From the NCBI RefSeq assembly GCF_001399685.1, contig NZ_JTHN01000153.1:1-64000 (forward strand): 64,000 bases of DNA, written 5' to 3'. A model generated the notes under the pieces. The model was not told the origin of the DNA and made no database searches. It was given only the letters and a program-made list of their open reading frames with translations. This stretch comes from Paenibacillus sp. A3 (lineage in GTDB: Bacteria > Bacillota > Bacilli > Paenibacillales > NBRC-103111). The position numbers and the translations under genes are program-made. Below, piece by piece: positions 51,662 through 61,623 of the stretch (position 1 is the first letter of the stretch; every line of letters begins with the position of its first letter).

Positions 51662-52237
51662 CTATTTTTGCTCAAGCGCCTCCCGAATCCGGTTGGCCTC
51701 CATCACAAAAGCTTCGTCCGTCAGCACCGGCCGGCGTGGAGCCCCATGCAGCGATTCGGGAAGCCCGATCCAAGACTTGCAGCCATTATATTCGTTCAGC
51801 ACCGGAATGCGCACAGGCTCGTCCAGCGCATAAACCCTGAGCAGCATAACATGCAGCGGCTTCGTCCGCTTCCATTTTAGCCTCTCTTCGGCAAGCCGGT
51901 CCGTCCAGATGTGAAACGGCTTCAACCTGGCGAGCTGTTCCTCGGTCTCGATCAGGATATCCTCGGCAAGCTCGGCGTAGCATCCGATCTCCGCTTGCTC
52001 GCCGCTCCATTCCGGCGCCCGGTCGTCCACCCGATCCGCGAACTCCGGCTTGATCAGCTCTTTACGCTGGTGCTCGTAGGTCGGATACAAATAAAAGCTA
52101 TCCGATTCCACTTGAAAATCCCGGGTTTCCTCGCGGATGCCGCCTTTGCGCATAATCAGGATTTGCTTCCCCTGCTTCAAAGCCTCGACGGCCACGGCCC
52201 ATTCCTTCAGTCCGACCGCCTGTCCTTGCGGTATCAT
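51662..52237 (-). CDS. DUF1802 family protein
   Basis: 191 residues from the ATG in MIPQGQAVGLKEWAVAVEAL, preceded by AAGGGAGG at a long spacing of about 12 bases; the open frame extends 34 codons further without a site. The opening GLKEWAVAVEALKQGKQILI with MRKGGIREETRDF and SFYLYPTYEHQRKELIKPEF is the DUF1802 pattern. It is soluble, with no membrane part. The function is unknown. It is a single gene upstream of, and pointing toward, the suf promoter; no terminator was recognised between them. Confidence 0.8.
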   Translation of the reverse strand: MIPQGQAVGLKEWAVAVEALKQGKQILIMRKGGIREETRDFQVESDSFYLYPTYEHQRKELIKPEFADRVDDRAPEWSGEQAEIGCYAELAEDILIETEEQLARLKPFHIWTDRLAEERLKWKRTKPLHVMLLRVYALDEPVRIPVLNEYNGCKSWIGLPESLHGAPRRPVLTDEAFVMEANRIREALEQK

Positions 52238-52407
52238 CTCTTGCGCTTTCCTCCCTTGTAAGTTTTGCCATTCGTTTACGCTATTATAGATTTCCAGCCA
52301 AAACATTGCAATTCCGAAAGAGCATAAAAACGATCGCAAAAATCGATGCTAAAAACGCTACATCATTCAAATCCGCTGCGAGGAGACTGAAGAGCTATGC
52401 GCGAAGG

Positions 52408-52563
52408 TTGATTCCAACCGTTCTCGGTACAGCTGTCGCAGCATCCGGCGCCGCGATGCGAAACAAATATCCGATGGCGGCCGCGGCGGTCGTCGGGTTT
52501 GGGCTCGCACACGTCGTGCTGGGAGCCATTGACTTGGTGGAGCATCGCAGAAGAACGGAGTAG
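52408..52563 (+). CDS. Tiny membrane protein; probable frameshift after an upstream ATG
   Basis: 51 residues if read from the TTG at 52408 (LIPTVLGTAVAASGAAMRNK, then YPMAAAAVVGFGLAHVVLGA and IDLVEHRRRTE). Two hydrophobic stretches are followed by a basic end. No ribosome site fits this TTG. However, GAGGAG at 52380-52385 stands eleven bases before an ATG at 52397 that reads Met-Arg-Glu-Gly and then TGA. Adding a single T at 52408 would give MREGLIPTVLG and join the frame. I recall small Paenibacillus proteins beginning in that way. So this copy is either frameshifted, mis-sequenced, or uses the TTG. Confidence 0.5.
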   Translation: MIPTVLGTAVAASGAAMRNKYPMAAAAVVGFGLAHVVLGAIDLVEHRRRTE

Positions 52564-52588
52564 CCTCCGGGCTTTTGCTCCGGCAAAC

Positions 52589-52620
52589 AAAAAGGGAAGG
52601 CGCCCATGCCTCCCCTTTTA
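52589..52620. terminator. Bidirectional terminator between two tiny genes
   Basis: AAAAGGGAAGGC and GCCTCCCCTTTT pair with one mismatch around a 6-base loop, with A-runs and T-runs outside. It lies between the convergent stops at 52563 and 52642. Confidence 0.75.
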
Positions 52621-52641
52621 CCTATGCAATCGTTCGCTCGA

Positions 52642-52821
52642 TCAGTTTCCGTTCTGTACATAATAATTTGAAGCCGAGATTCGTTGGTGCTGCTCGTGAC
52701 TCGCTTTTAAAGGATTGGCATTCAGAGCTACGGACGGATTTTCCGACGAGGTCCACCCGAGCACGCACAGGATGGCGAAGCACGACGCAACCAACAGCAA
52801 TTTACCGAGCAGTTTCTCCAT
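52642..52821 (-). CDS. Small secreted or membrane-anchored peptide (59 residues)
   Basis: The frame reads MEKLLGKLLLVASCFAILCV, LGWTSSENPSVALNANPLKA, then SHEQHQRISASNYYVQNGN. An N-terminal hydrophobic stretch with a Lys start looks like a signal or anchor, and the rest is polar. CTGGAGG lies eight bases before the ATG and a bidirectional terminator follows the stop, so it has its own expression signals although it is short. No family is recognised. Confidence 0.65.
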   Translation of the reverse strand: MEKLLGKLLLVASCFAILCVLGWTSSENPSVALNANPLKASHEQHQRISASNYYVQNGN

Positions 52822-52959
52822 ATCAAAAACCTCCAGCTCCGCGTATTTACCTTTATTGTATCCCCTAGCGTTAAAGCCATATTATCGGGGTATGAACATT
52901 TTGTAAAAGACACGGCCCGGACCTGACAAATCGCGTGTTCGGAAAACACATTTCCTCTA

Positions 52960-52988
52960 TTCCAACGCAAACCAAATTGATTTATACT
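52960..52988 (+). promoter_or_regulatory. Sigma-A-like promoter for mtnK-mtnA
   Basis: TTCCAA (52960-52965), a 17-base spacer and TATACT (52983-52988), 45 bases before mtnK. No S-box (SAM riboswitch) elements were found between the promoter and the gene, although methionine-salvage genes in Bacillus often have one. Confidence 0.45.
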
Positions 52989-53032
52989 AAGAGAATGGCA
53001 GTTTTCATATGGAAAAAGGAGGAATTCATCCC

Positions 53033-54238
53033 ATGTCCGCATATCATCCGCTGACGGAATCGGAAGCTATCGAATATGCAAGAAGTTTGCCCGACCTGTT
53101 TCAACCCGATTCCGAGCTCGCGAGCCGCGAAATCGGGGACGGCAACTTGAATCTGGTGTTCCATATTTCGGAGCCTTCCACCGGGAAAAGCATCATTTTA
53201 AAGCAAGCGCTCCCCTATGCCAAAGTCGTAGGCGAATCGTGGCCGCTGACCTTGGACCGCGCCCGGATCGAGAGCGAAGCGCTGATGATACAGGAATCGC
53301 TATGCCCCGACCTTGTCCCGCATGTATACGCTTATGAGCCGGACTTGGCGCTTACGGTCATGCAGGATTTGAGCGACCATACGATTATGCGCAGAGGCTT
53401 GATCGAGCGGAACAAATACCCGCTGTTCGCCGGGCATATTGGAATGTTTTTGGCCCGTACTCTTTTTTACACGTCCGATCTCGGCATGAACCAACAGGAG
53501 AAAAAAGAACGGGTCAAACGGTTCATCAACCCGGAGCTGTGCAAAATTACCGAGGACCTGATTTTTGACGATCCGTATACGGATTCGCCGAACAATAACG
53601 TTCCTCCGGCCATTCGCGACGCCGTTGCGGCCATCTGGCAGGATACCGGGCTTCATCTGGAAGTGGCGATTCTTCGCGAGAAGTTTTTGACCCATGCCCA
53701 ATCGCTGCTGCACGGCGATCTGCATACCGGCAGCATCTTCATCAAGCCGGATTCGACCAAGGTCATCGACCCGGAGTTCGCATACTACGGTCCGATGGGC
53801 TTCGATATCGGCGCGGTTCTCGCCAATCTGCTGCTGAACTTCGCCGCGCAGGAAGGCTGGGGCGAGGACGAGGCTTCGCGCCAAGATTTCCGCGGCTACT
53901 TGACGGGCACAATCCGCGACGTATGGGAGACGTTCGACCGCGAGTTCCGGGCGCTGTGGAACGAGCATGGTAACGACCGGATCGCACGGACGCCGGGCTA
54001 TCAGGACTGGTACATGAAAGAAGTGCTGCGCGACACGTTCGGCTTCACCGGCAGCAAGATGGTGCGCCGCGTGCACGGCCTGGCGCAGGTGGCCGACATC
54101 AATCAAATTCAAGACGAAGCGGCTAAAGAGCGCGCCCAGCGGCTGGCGCTCGCCATCGGGACGTCGCTCATTAAATATAACCGGCAGGGGTCTTCCATCG
54201 AAGAAATGATCGAAATCGCCGAGAAGGCCGTGAAATAG
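53033..54238 (+). CDS. mtnK: 5-methylthioribose kinase
   Basis: 401 residues from the ATG with AAAGGAGG ten bases upstream; an in-frame ATG eight codons earlier has no site. It phosphorylates methylthioribose to methylthioribose-1-phosphate in methionine salvage. The APH/ChoK-type kinase motifs are clear: [20 protein letters not shown] (nucleotide loop), [11 protein letters not shown], the catalytic [14 protein letters not shown] with [20 protein letters not shown], and a conserved C-terminal [17 protein letters not shown]. Followed after 20 bases by mtnA, which uses its product. Confidence 0.96.
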   Translation: MSAYHPLTESEAIEYARSLPDLFQPDSELASREIGDGNLNLVFHISEPSTGKSIILKQALPYAKVVGESWPLTLDRARIESEALMIQESLCPDLVPHVYAYEPDLALTVMQDLSDHTIMRRGLIERNKYPLFAGHIGMFLARTLFYTSDLGMNQQEKKERVKRFINPELCKITEDLIFDDPYTDSPNNNVPPAIRDAVAAIWQDTGLHLEVAILREKFLTHAQSLLHGDLHTGSIFIKPDSTKVIDPEFAYYGPMGFDIGAVLANLLLNFAAQEGWGEDEASRQDFRGYLTGTIRDVWETFDREFRALWNEHGNDRIARTPGYQDWYMKEVLRDTFGFTGSKMVRRVHGLAQVADINQIQDEAAKERAQRLALAIGTSLIKYNRQGSSIEEMIEIAEKAVK

Positions 54239-54258
54239 ATAAAGGAGAGTGCTGTACC

Positions 54259-55347
<1,089 letters not shown>

Positions 55348-55373
55348 TCGCGGCATTTTAGCAACGACAATAT

Positions 55374-55418
55374 GGCCGTTTCCTATGCATCGCTGCACGG
55401 GAAACGGCCGTTTTCAGT
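55374..55418. terminator. Terminator after mtnA
   Basis: GGCCGTTTCC and GGGAAACGGCC form a 10-pair stem with a 16-base loop, followed by GTTTTCAGTTT on the plus strand. It also borders the stop of the convergent RCC1 gene. Confidence 0.7.
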
Positions 55419-58400
55419 TTATGGGGCAAGCGAATTTGAGGAATCCGGCACTTTCATGTAAACCGGATGAATCATCTTCAAAATAAAGAGCACATCGTCC
55501 CGGTCGAACTTGCCTTCGCCGGTAACGTCCGTTTGAGCGCGGATCGCTTTCATAGCCGAATCCAAATCGGTGACGACCGGTAAATGAGGTCTTACCCGGT
55601 CGATAAAGATGGTGTATAATGCCGTATTTCCGTTCTCGGCCGTCACTTGCAGCTCGACGGGAAGCCTTTGTCCCAAAATGAGCGATTTTGCATGCAGCAT
55701 GCCGCCGCTCCATTCGACGTTGGCTTGCTGATTTCTAAGCGCCAGCTGTGCCTTCGGATCGTCCGGAACGATCTGCAAGCTTACGGCGTCCGTCTCGGGA
55801 CCAACGGTTAACAGATATTGATCGGCTGCGACCCGTACAAGCGGAGCCGAATTGTAAGTTACGGAACGAAGAACCGTATTCCCGGATGGACCGGATTGCC
55901 GGGTGACCTCCACATGGAAGCTGCTTGTAAAGCCGCTCCCGATTTTCGCGACAACGGAAAACGATCTCGTCTGGTTCTCGATGAGATCCGATACCGTAAT
56001 CGTCCGCCCGTACACGTCGTAGGTTACCCCGGTCACCGTGGACGGGACATAGAACGTCGCATTCGGATCGTACAGCGTAACGCCGAGCTGCACTTGAGTC
56101 ACATTCCCGGGCACGCTTTGCGAGTACGTCCGGGTATCCGGTTTGTAGGTCAAGGGAGCGTTGGCGTACGAAATGCTCATCTCGTTCAAGGTGATTTCAT
56201 ACGGCTGCCCGTCCGAACCCGATCCGCCCGTTAGCACGACGCCTTCCTTCAGAGCGATCACCGGCAGCACCGAACGCGTGCCGTTGTCCTCCTGATCCCG
56301 GTTATCGAACCACGCCTCGCCCTCGGCGTTGACAAACAGCGGATACGCTTTGTTCGCTTGAGCATCGTTCAGCGGATTGATCAACCAGTGACCGGAAAGC
56401 AGCTTGGGATTTATGAGTCCTGATAATTTGGCAAACTGATCTTTGCTCAAAAGTCCGACATTCGCGTTAACGGTAAACGAACCCTTTTCCACCAGTTGAT
56501 AGTTCACAAAGTCATAGGTCTTGATATCGAACGGCGAAGCGGCAATCCATCGCTTCGTTTCGCCCAGGCTGTTGTAAAAATCCTGGTTCAAATACTTGCC
56601 TACGGAGCCTTCCGCTGCCGGATCGAAGCGATGAGCCGGATTGTCGGCATTAAATATATTGCTTTTATAGGCATTATTCCAATATTGGCTGGCGACCTGC
56701 GTCCCCGGCTTCAAGACCATGATCCGGCGCGCAGGGTCTATCATCAGCCATTGCTTTCCGGCGTAGGTAACGATGTCGCCAACAGACAACAACGTTAAGG
56801 AATCGCCCGCGGCGGGCTGCCTCACAATCGTAATTTCATAAGGAACCTTGGTTCCGGTAACTGAGTCGGCCACTTCGAACGTAATGCTGCTTTTCCCAAC
56901 AGGCAGTTGCCCGATGGAAAGCCGGTTTCCGGAATAAGATGTCGTTGCGCCGGAGGAGCCCGCTGAAACTTTTTCGACGGTCATCCCGGAATGGCTCAGC
57001 ACCATATCGAGGGCCACAGCATTCGTTTCGCGAGGAAGACGAAGGCTGTAGGCTCCCGTACCTTCACGGTTAGTTACTTTTTGAACGGGAATTCCGTTCG
57101 TTGCGGTCAATGACTTGATTGGGGACAAATCGAGTTCGATTGGGGCCGCGCTGTACTCCGGAGCCATCGTTTTCCCCGTTCCGAGCTGGCCGCGGCGGTT
57201 ATCTCCCAAACCGTACAGCTTGTTTTCGCTTGAGAGCACATAGGTCGCTTTCGCTCCGCCGACAATGCCGTCGATTTGCCCCGTTCCCGTTCCGGAACCT
57301 CCGGTCCCCGGCAGCGGAACCGCAATCGGATAGGCAGCGTTGGAACGATCCGGACGACCGGCCTGCCCGAAATCGTTAAGCCCTGTGACGTACAACGTGC
57401 GCGGAGCAGCCTCTCCGTCCCCGCGAATGAGCAGCGTATGATCGCCGCCGGCCGCCGCGCCCCTCGCGTCTCCGACCGGATTGCCGCTCTCCGTTATCAT
57501 GCGGCTGGCGTAGCTTCGATGGCCTACGGTCGGGCCGATGCCCAACTGCCCATGCTCGTTGCTGCCCCAAACGTAGACGCTCTGCCCGTCGCCCTTGGCG
57601 ACCGAATGCTCGTTCCCCGCCGAAATGCCGTAAATGTTCGTCAGCATGTCGCCTAACGTTTCCGACCGGACCACCTCCACCGGCAAGCGCTTGTCGGTCG
57701 TCGTGTTGTCGCCGAGCTGTCCTTTGTTGTTGCGGCCCCAGGCCAGCACGGTTTTGTCTGTCGACCGGGCCAAGCTGTGGTAAGCGCCTAAAGCGATCTC
57801 TTTCATCCCCGTGAGATCCCCTGTGCCCTCCTTGTTTTTCACAAAAACCGGAAAACCGCTTGGCGCCTGATCCCCGCTGCCCAATTGCCCGTAGGTATTG
57901 TCGCCCCACGCCGCTACTTTTCCGTCGGCGAACAGCAACGCAGCGTGATCGTAACCGGCGGCCATGCCCGCTACCGGTTCCGCCTCCAGGTCATAGCCCG
58001 CGCCAAGCTTGACGTTCCCGGGAGCGGTTCTTCCGTTCGTCGTCCCGTCGCCAAGCTGATACTTGTTGTTGCTTCCCCAGGCCTTCACTCTTTTGACCCC
58101 GTTTTCGCTGGTCAGCACCAATGTAAACGCGCTTTTGGCGCTCTCCGTCGGATTGCCGCCGGCAGCGGCCGCCGAGGCGTTCGTGATCCCCGGAACCTGC
58201 CGCGGATACGGTTGGTCGGCCCCGCCGGTATCGTAGCCGAGCTGCCCGAAATCGTTCGCCCCCCATGTCCATACGGTTCCGTCCTCCCGAACGGCAACGG
58301 TATGCGAATAAGAGGAGGATACGGAAACGAACATCGTATTCGACCCGTCCTGACCGTACGCCTGACTGCGTCCCGGAAGCGACAGCAGCAGACTGAGGCA

Positions 58401-58493
58401 GACGATGATTGCGAGAATCCAAAGCATTCCTTTTCTTTTGAAGCTTGCATGAAAATAAAAATCTGAAACGTCGACCCGGTCGACAACATTCAC
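55419..58493 (-). CDS. Large secreted RCC1-repeat protein with DUF6273-like, cadherin-like and dockerin-like parts
   Basis: 1024 residues from a GTG with GGAAGGAG upstream; the open frame runs 8 codons further through that site. A membrane/signal segment at about 21-42 (GMLWILAIIVCLSLLLSLPG) is preceded by a long polar leader. Seven RCC1 blades follow, each with a GxNxxGQLG line: VWTWGANDFGQLG, AWGSNNKYQLG, AWGDNTYGQLG, LAWGRNNKGQLG, YVWGSNEHGQLG, YVTGLNDFGQAG and LYGLGDNRRGQLG. Then come two or three beta-sandwich stretches of cadherin-like type, a DUF6273-like domain (about 580-760; NVGLLSKDQFAKLSGLINP), and a C-terminal half-dockerin-like DVTGEGKFDRDDVLFILKMI. It is probably a surface or secreted adhesin/sensor; its function is unknown. 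Confidence 0.88.
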   Translation of the reverse strand: MNVVDRVDVSDFYFHASFKRKGMLWILAIIVCLSLLLSLPGRSQAYGQDGSNTMFVSVSSSYSHTVAVREDGTVWTWGANDFGQLGYDTGGADQPYPRQVPGITNASAAAAGGNPTESAKSAFTLVLTSENGVKRVKAWGSNNKYQLGDGTTNGRTAPGNVKLGAGYDLEAEPVAGMAAGYDHAALLFADGKVAAWGDNTYGQLGSGDQAPSGFPVFVKNKEGTGDLTGMKEIALGAYHSLARSTDKTVLAWGRNNKGQLGDNTTTDKRLPVEVVRSETLGDMLTNIYGISAGNEHSVAKGDGQSVYVWGSNEHGQLGIGPTVGHRSYASRMITESGNPVGDARGAAAGGDHTLLIRGDGEAAPRTLYVTGLNDFGQAGRPDRSNAAYPIAVPLPGTGGSGTGTGQIDGIVGGAKATYVLSSENKLYGLGDNRRGQLGTGKTMAPEYSAAPIELDLSPIKSLTATNGIPVQKVTNREGTGAYSLRLPRETNAVALDMVLSHSGMTVEKVSAGSSGATTSYSGNRLSIGQLPVGKSSITFEVADSVTGTKVPYEITIVRQPAAGDSLTLLSVGDIVTYAGKQWLMIDPARRIMVLKPGTQVASQYWNNAYKSNIFNADNPAHRFDPAAEGSVGKYLNQDFYNSLGETKRWIAASPFDIKTYDFVNYQLVEKGSFTVNANVGLLSKDQFAKLSGLINPKLLSGHWLINPLNDAQANKAYPLFVNAEGEAWFDNRDQEDNGTRSVLPVIALKEGVVLTGGSGSDGQPYEITLNEMSISYANAPLTYKPDTRTYSQSVPGNVTQVQLGVTLYDPNATFYVPSTVTGVTYDVYGRTITVSDLIENQTRSFSVVAKIGSGFTSSFHVEVTRQSGPSGNTVLRSVTYNSAPLVRVAADQYLLTVGPETDAVSLQIVPDDPKAQLALRNQQANVEWSGGMLHAKSLILGQRLPVELQVTAENGNTALYTIFIDRVRPHLPVVTDLDSAMKAIRAQTDVTGEGKFDRDDVLFILKMIHPVYMKVPDSSNSLAP

Positions 58494-58667
58494 TTGTGCT
58501 TCACTCCTTCCGTACAAATCACAGGGATTGCTCTATGAGGCTATTACTTTATTTTACCTTATTTTACTGCCCCTGTGGGTGAATATTGTCATAATTTTAG
58601 AAACCGGTTCCTCCAACCGCAAGGATTTGCAAGTCGTTAGACGCTGCCGGGTTTAGGCCGAAAACAG

Positions 58668-58718
58668 TTGCGAAAACTAGTGATATTGGCTATGATGAAG
58701 AAGAAAATATTTTTCATC
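58668..58718 (+). promoter_or_regulatory. nag promoter with overlapping operator-like inverted repeat
   Basis: TTGCGA (58668-58673), 17 bases and TATGAT (58691-58696) form a good sigma-A promoter. GATGAA-N13-TTCATC (58694-58718) overlaps the -10 and the start point, and another ATGAAGAAAA follows at 58731. This is the usual place for a repressor, probably the MurR/RpiR product encoded next. Confidence 0.55.
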
Positions 58719-58774
58719 ATTTTTATCGGTATGAAGAAAATGATTTACAAAATCTTTGCAAAACAGGTGATCTG

Positions 58775-59635
58775 ATGTCCGGTATTCTGCAAGCCTTACG
58801 GGAACAGCAGCACCACATGAATCCGAAGGAACAAATTCTCGCGCAATTCATTTTGGAGCATGCCCACGAGGCCGTTCATTTGAGCATTACGGAGCTGGCC
58901 GGACGCTCGGGAACGAGCGCTGCGACGGTGTCCCGTTTTTGCCGCAGCTTGCTGTTCAAGGGCTATGGGGATTTTCGCATGAAGCTGTCCGCCGAGCTCG
59001 TCCAGCCTGTTCCGGCGAAGCCTTCCTACCAGGACATTGTCGCGGGGAACACGCTTCACAGCATCGCCCAGGCGATTGAAACGAACCATCTCCGTTCAAT
59101 CTCGGATACGACGCGGCAGCTCGACCTCACGGAGGTCCAGCGGGCGGTGGATGCGCTGCATGACGCACGGCGCATCGATCTGTACGGGATGGCGACCTCG
59201 GGGATGGTCGCGTACGATTGCCAGCAAAAGCTGGTGCGCATCGGCAAAATGGCGCAGCACTGGTCCGATTCCCACATGCAGATTACGTCGGCGACGAGCC
59301 TCGGCGAGGGTGATGTGGCGTTCGCTTTCTCCTATTCCGGCGAAACCCCCGAGACGCTCGACGCCCTCTTGTGCGCCAAGGAGCGGGGAGCCACGACGAT
59401 TTCGCTGACCAAGTTCGGCGCCAACCGGATTTCGCAGCTTGCGGACATCCGGCTGTACGCATCCTCGCTGGAGGAAGGCATGCGCCGCGGGGATATGGCT
59501 TCGCGGATCGCTCAGCTGCACGTGGTGGACATCTTGTTTACCGCTCTGCTCAGCTTGCACTTTGACGATTATGTTCCGCTTCTGGAGCAATCGTTTCAAG
59601 AAGTGAAAAAATACCGCAAAGAAAAAGGGAGATGA
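58775..59635 (+). CDS. MurR/RpiR-family regulator of amino sugar catabolism
   Basis: 286 residues from an ATG with ACAGGTGAT upstream. The N-terminal RpiR helix-turn-helix (SITELAGRSGTSAATVSRFC, then RSLLFKGYGDFRMKLSAEL) is followed by a SIS domain (residues 115-265) with IDLYGMATSGMVAYDCQQKL and FAFSYSGETPETLDALLCAK, which binds phosphosugars. It is the first gene of a regulator-nagB-nagA unit, three bases before nagB, so the likely effector is glucosamine- or N-acetylglucosamine-6-phosphate. In B. subtilis the same operon is run by a GntR-type NagR instead. Confidence 0.93.
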   Translation: MSGILQALREQQHHMNPKEQILAQFILEHAHEAVHLSITELAGRSGTSAATVSRFCRSLLFKGYGDFRMKLSAELVQPVPAKPSYQDIVAGNTLHSIAQAIETNHLRSISDTTRQLDLTEVQRAVDALHDARRIDLYGMATSGMVAYDCQQKLVRIGKMAQHWSDSHMQITSATSLGEGDVAFAFSYSGETPETLDALLCAKERGATTISLTKFGANRISQLADIRLYASSLEEGMRRGDMASRIAQLHVVDILFTALLSLHFDDYVPLLEQSFQEVKKYRKEKGR

Positions 59636-59638
59636 GCC

Positions 59639-60367
59639 ATGAACATTTTAACTTTCCGCACGCAAGAAGAATTGAACAAAGCCGGCGCCGGCATCATTAC
59701 CGGACTGCTGCAAACGAATCCGAGAGCCGTGCTCGGTCTTGCGACAGGCAGCACGCCGATCGGCATTTACCGGGAGCTTGTCGAGTCGCACCGGCAAGGG
59801 CTGGTCAGCTTCGCCAAAGCGACGGCGTTCAATCTTGACGAATACGTCGGTCTCGAGCCGGGGCATCCGGCCAGCTATTATACGTTCATGCAGGAGCACC
59901 TGCTCGGTCTCGTCGACATTCCCCCGCAGCAATGCCATATTCCAAGCGGAATCGCACCGGATCTTCAGGCGGAATGCACCCGCTACGACAGCCTGCTGGA
60001 GCAGTACGGGCAGATCGACCTGCAATTGCTAGGCCTCGGCCATAACGGGCACATCGGCTTCAACGAGCCGGACGTTACGCTCGAAGGCGGCACGCATCTC
60101 GTGGAGCTGAAAGAATCGACGCGTAATGCGAATGCACGGTTTTTCGACAAGCCGGAGCAAGTGCCGACGCACGCCCTGACGATGGGCGTCGGAACGATTT
60201 TGAAAGCGAAAATGATTCTGCTCGTCGTCCGCGGCGCGGATAAGGCAGAAATCGTACAACGGGCGCTGCAAGGCCCGATCACGACGGATTGCCCGGCCTC
60301 GCTGCTGCAGACGCATCCGCACGTGGTCGTATTGTTGGATTCCGAAGCAGGAGGCCTGTTAAAATGA
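59639..60367 (+). CDS. nagB: Glucosamine-6-phosphate deaminase
   Basis: 242 residues from an ATG behind AAAGGGAG. It converts glucosamine-6-phosphate to fructose-6-phosphate and ammonia. Motifs: GLATGSTPIGIYRELVESHR (phosphate loop), AFNLDEYVGLEPGHPASYYT with the catalytic Asp, GLGHNGHIGFNEPDVTLEGG with the His, and TMGVGTILKAKMILLVVRGA. Its stop overlaps the nagA start (ATGA), so the two consecutive enzymes of GlcNAc-6-P use are coupled. Confidence 0.97.
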   Translation: MNILTFRTQEELNKAGAGIITGLLQTNPRAVLGLATGSTPIGIYRELVESHRQGLVSFAKATAFNLDEYVGLEPGHPASYYTFMQEHLLGLVDIPPQQCHIPSGIAPDLQAECTRYDSLLEQYGQIDLQLLGLGHNGHIGFNEPDVTLEGGTHLVELKESTRNANARFFDKPEQVPTHALTMGVGTILKAKMILLVVRGADKAEIVQRALQGPITTDCPASLLQTHPHVVVLLDSEAGGLLK

Positions 60368-61548
60368 GTCGCGAAGCATGGGATACCCTGATCGTTAACG
60401 CCAAAGTTGTCACACCGGATGCAGTGATTCCTGCCGGGTATGCCGCGGTCAAGGACGGTAAAATTGAAGCGCTCGGCTCGATGGCCGAGCTGAACGAAGC
60501 GCTGGCCGAAGCGGCCGGCACGAAAATCGACGCCCGCGGAAGCTGGCTTCTGCCCGGTTTCATCGACGTGCATGTGCACGGCGGCTACGGCAGCGACTTC
60601 ATGGACGGAACGATCGAATCGCTTGAAAATATTACCCGCTTTCACTCCAGCCACGGGACGACCACGATGCTGGCGACCACGGTAACCGGCTCTCCCGAAG
60701 CGATCGGCCAAGTGCTGGAGAGCGTCAAGGCGTACCGGGAAAAAGGGATGCCGTACGCGCAATTGGCCGGCGTGCATCTGGAAGGACCGTTCATCAGTCC
60801 GAAATGGCCCGGCGCGCAAAATCCGAACTTTATCGTCACGCCGAAGCTCGAATGGGTGAAGGATTGGACCAGCCGCTATCCGGGCTTGATTCGTCTCGTT
60901 ACGCTTGCTCCGGAAACCGAAGGAGCTTTGCCGGTCATTGCCTTCCTTGCCGGACAAGGCATCGTCGTCGCCTGCGGACATACCGATTCGACCTATGCGC
61001 AAATCGGCGAAGCGGTCAAGCATGGGCTGAGCCATGCCGTGCATACGTTCAACGCGATGAAAGGGTTGCACCACCGCGAGCCCGGCGTTGTCGGCGCCGT
61101 GCTGACCGAGGACAAGATCTGCGCGGAGGTCATCGCCGACGGACACCACGTTCATCCGGCCTGCATCCGGCTGCTGACCCAAACGAAGCGCAGCGACAAT
61201 CTGCTGCTGATCACCGACGCCATGTCCGCCGCGGGTCTCGGGGACGGCGATTTTGAACTCGGCGGTCTGGCCGTCGTGGTGAAGGACGGCGTCGCGAGGC
61301 TTCGCGACGGCGACAGCCTCGCAGGCAGCACGCTGACGATGATTGGCGCCTTCCACTATGTGGTGGGCACGGTCGGAGTCAGCGTCGAAGAAGCCAGCCG
61401 GATGGCCAGTTGGAACCCGGCGAAACAGCTCGGGCTGCTGGAGGAAACCGGCAGCATCGAAACCGGCAAACAGGCGGATCTGCTGCTCGTCACGCCGGAG
61501 CTTGACCTTGAACGCGTCTGGGTCCAAGGAAGAGAATTGCATAACTAA
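60364..61548 (+). CDS. nagA: N-acetylglucosamine-6-phosphate deacetylase
   Basis: 394 residues starting MSREAWDTLIVNAKVVTPDA, with GCAGGAGG upstream and a 4-base overlap with nagB; the open frame extends 25 codons back inside nagB. The amidohydrolase barrel motifs are LPGFIDVHVHGGYGSDFMDG (the HxH metal pair), LEGPFISPKWPGAQNPN, VACGHTDSTYAQIGEAVKHG, HAVHTFNAMKGLHHREPG and LITDAMSAAGLGDGDFELGG with the catalytic Asp. It removes acetate from GlcNAc-6-P from peptidoglycan or chitin turnover. Confidence 0.97.
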   Translation: MSREAWDTLIVNAKVVTPDAVIPAGYAAVKDGKIEALGSMAELNEALAEAAGTKIDARGSWLLPGFIDVHVHGGYGSDFMDGTIESLENITRFHSSHGTTTMLATTVTGSPEAIGQVLESVKAYREKGMPYAQLAGVHLEGPFISPKWPGAQNPNFIVTPKLEWVKDWTSRYPGLIRLVTLAPETEGALPVIAFLAGQGIVVACGHTDSTYAQIGEAVKHGLSHAVHTFNAMKGLHHREPGVVGAVLTEDKICAEVIADGHHVHPACIRLLTQTKRSDNLLLITDAMSAAGLGDGDFELGGLAVVVKDGVARLRDGDSLAGSTLTMIGAFHYVVGTVGVSVEEASRMASWNPAKQLGLLEETGSIETGKQADLLLVTPELDLERVWVQGRELHN

Positions 61549-61556
61549 TCGCGCGA

Positions 61557-61611
61557 CAAAAAAACCGGCTGCTTCCGTCTTTGATTGAACGGAACAGCCG
61601 GATTGTTTTTT
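61557..61611 (+). terminator. Terminator of the nag operon
   Basis: CCGGCTGcTTCCGT and ACGGAACAGCCGG pair over 12 bases, followed by ATTGTTTTTT on the plus strand and preceded by AAAAAAA, so it can also act on the convergent PilZ-like gene. Confidence 0.7.
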
Positions 61612-61623
61612 CGGGAAGATCGC

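Noticed and set aside
52822-53032. S-box (SAM) riboswitch before mtnK
   Set aside because: I looked for the conserved helix and internal-loop sequence in the leader; only about 40 bases lie between the promoter and the gene and none of the S-box landmarks is present.
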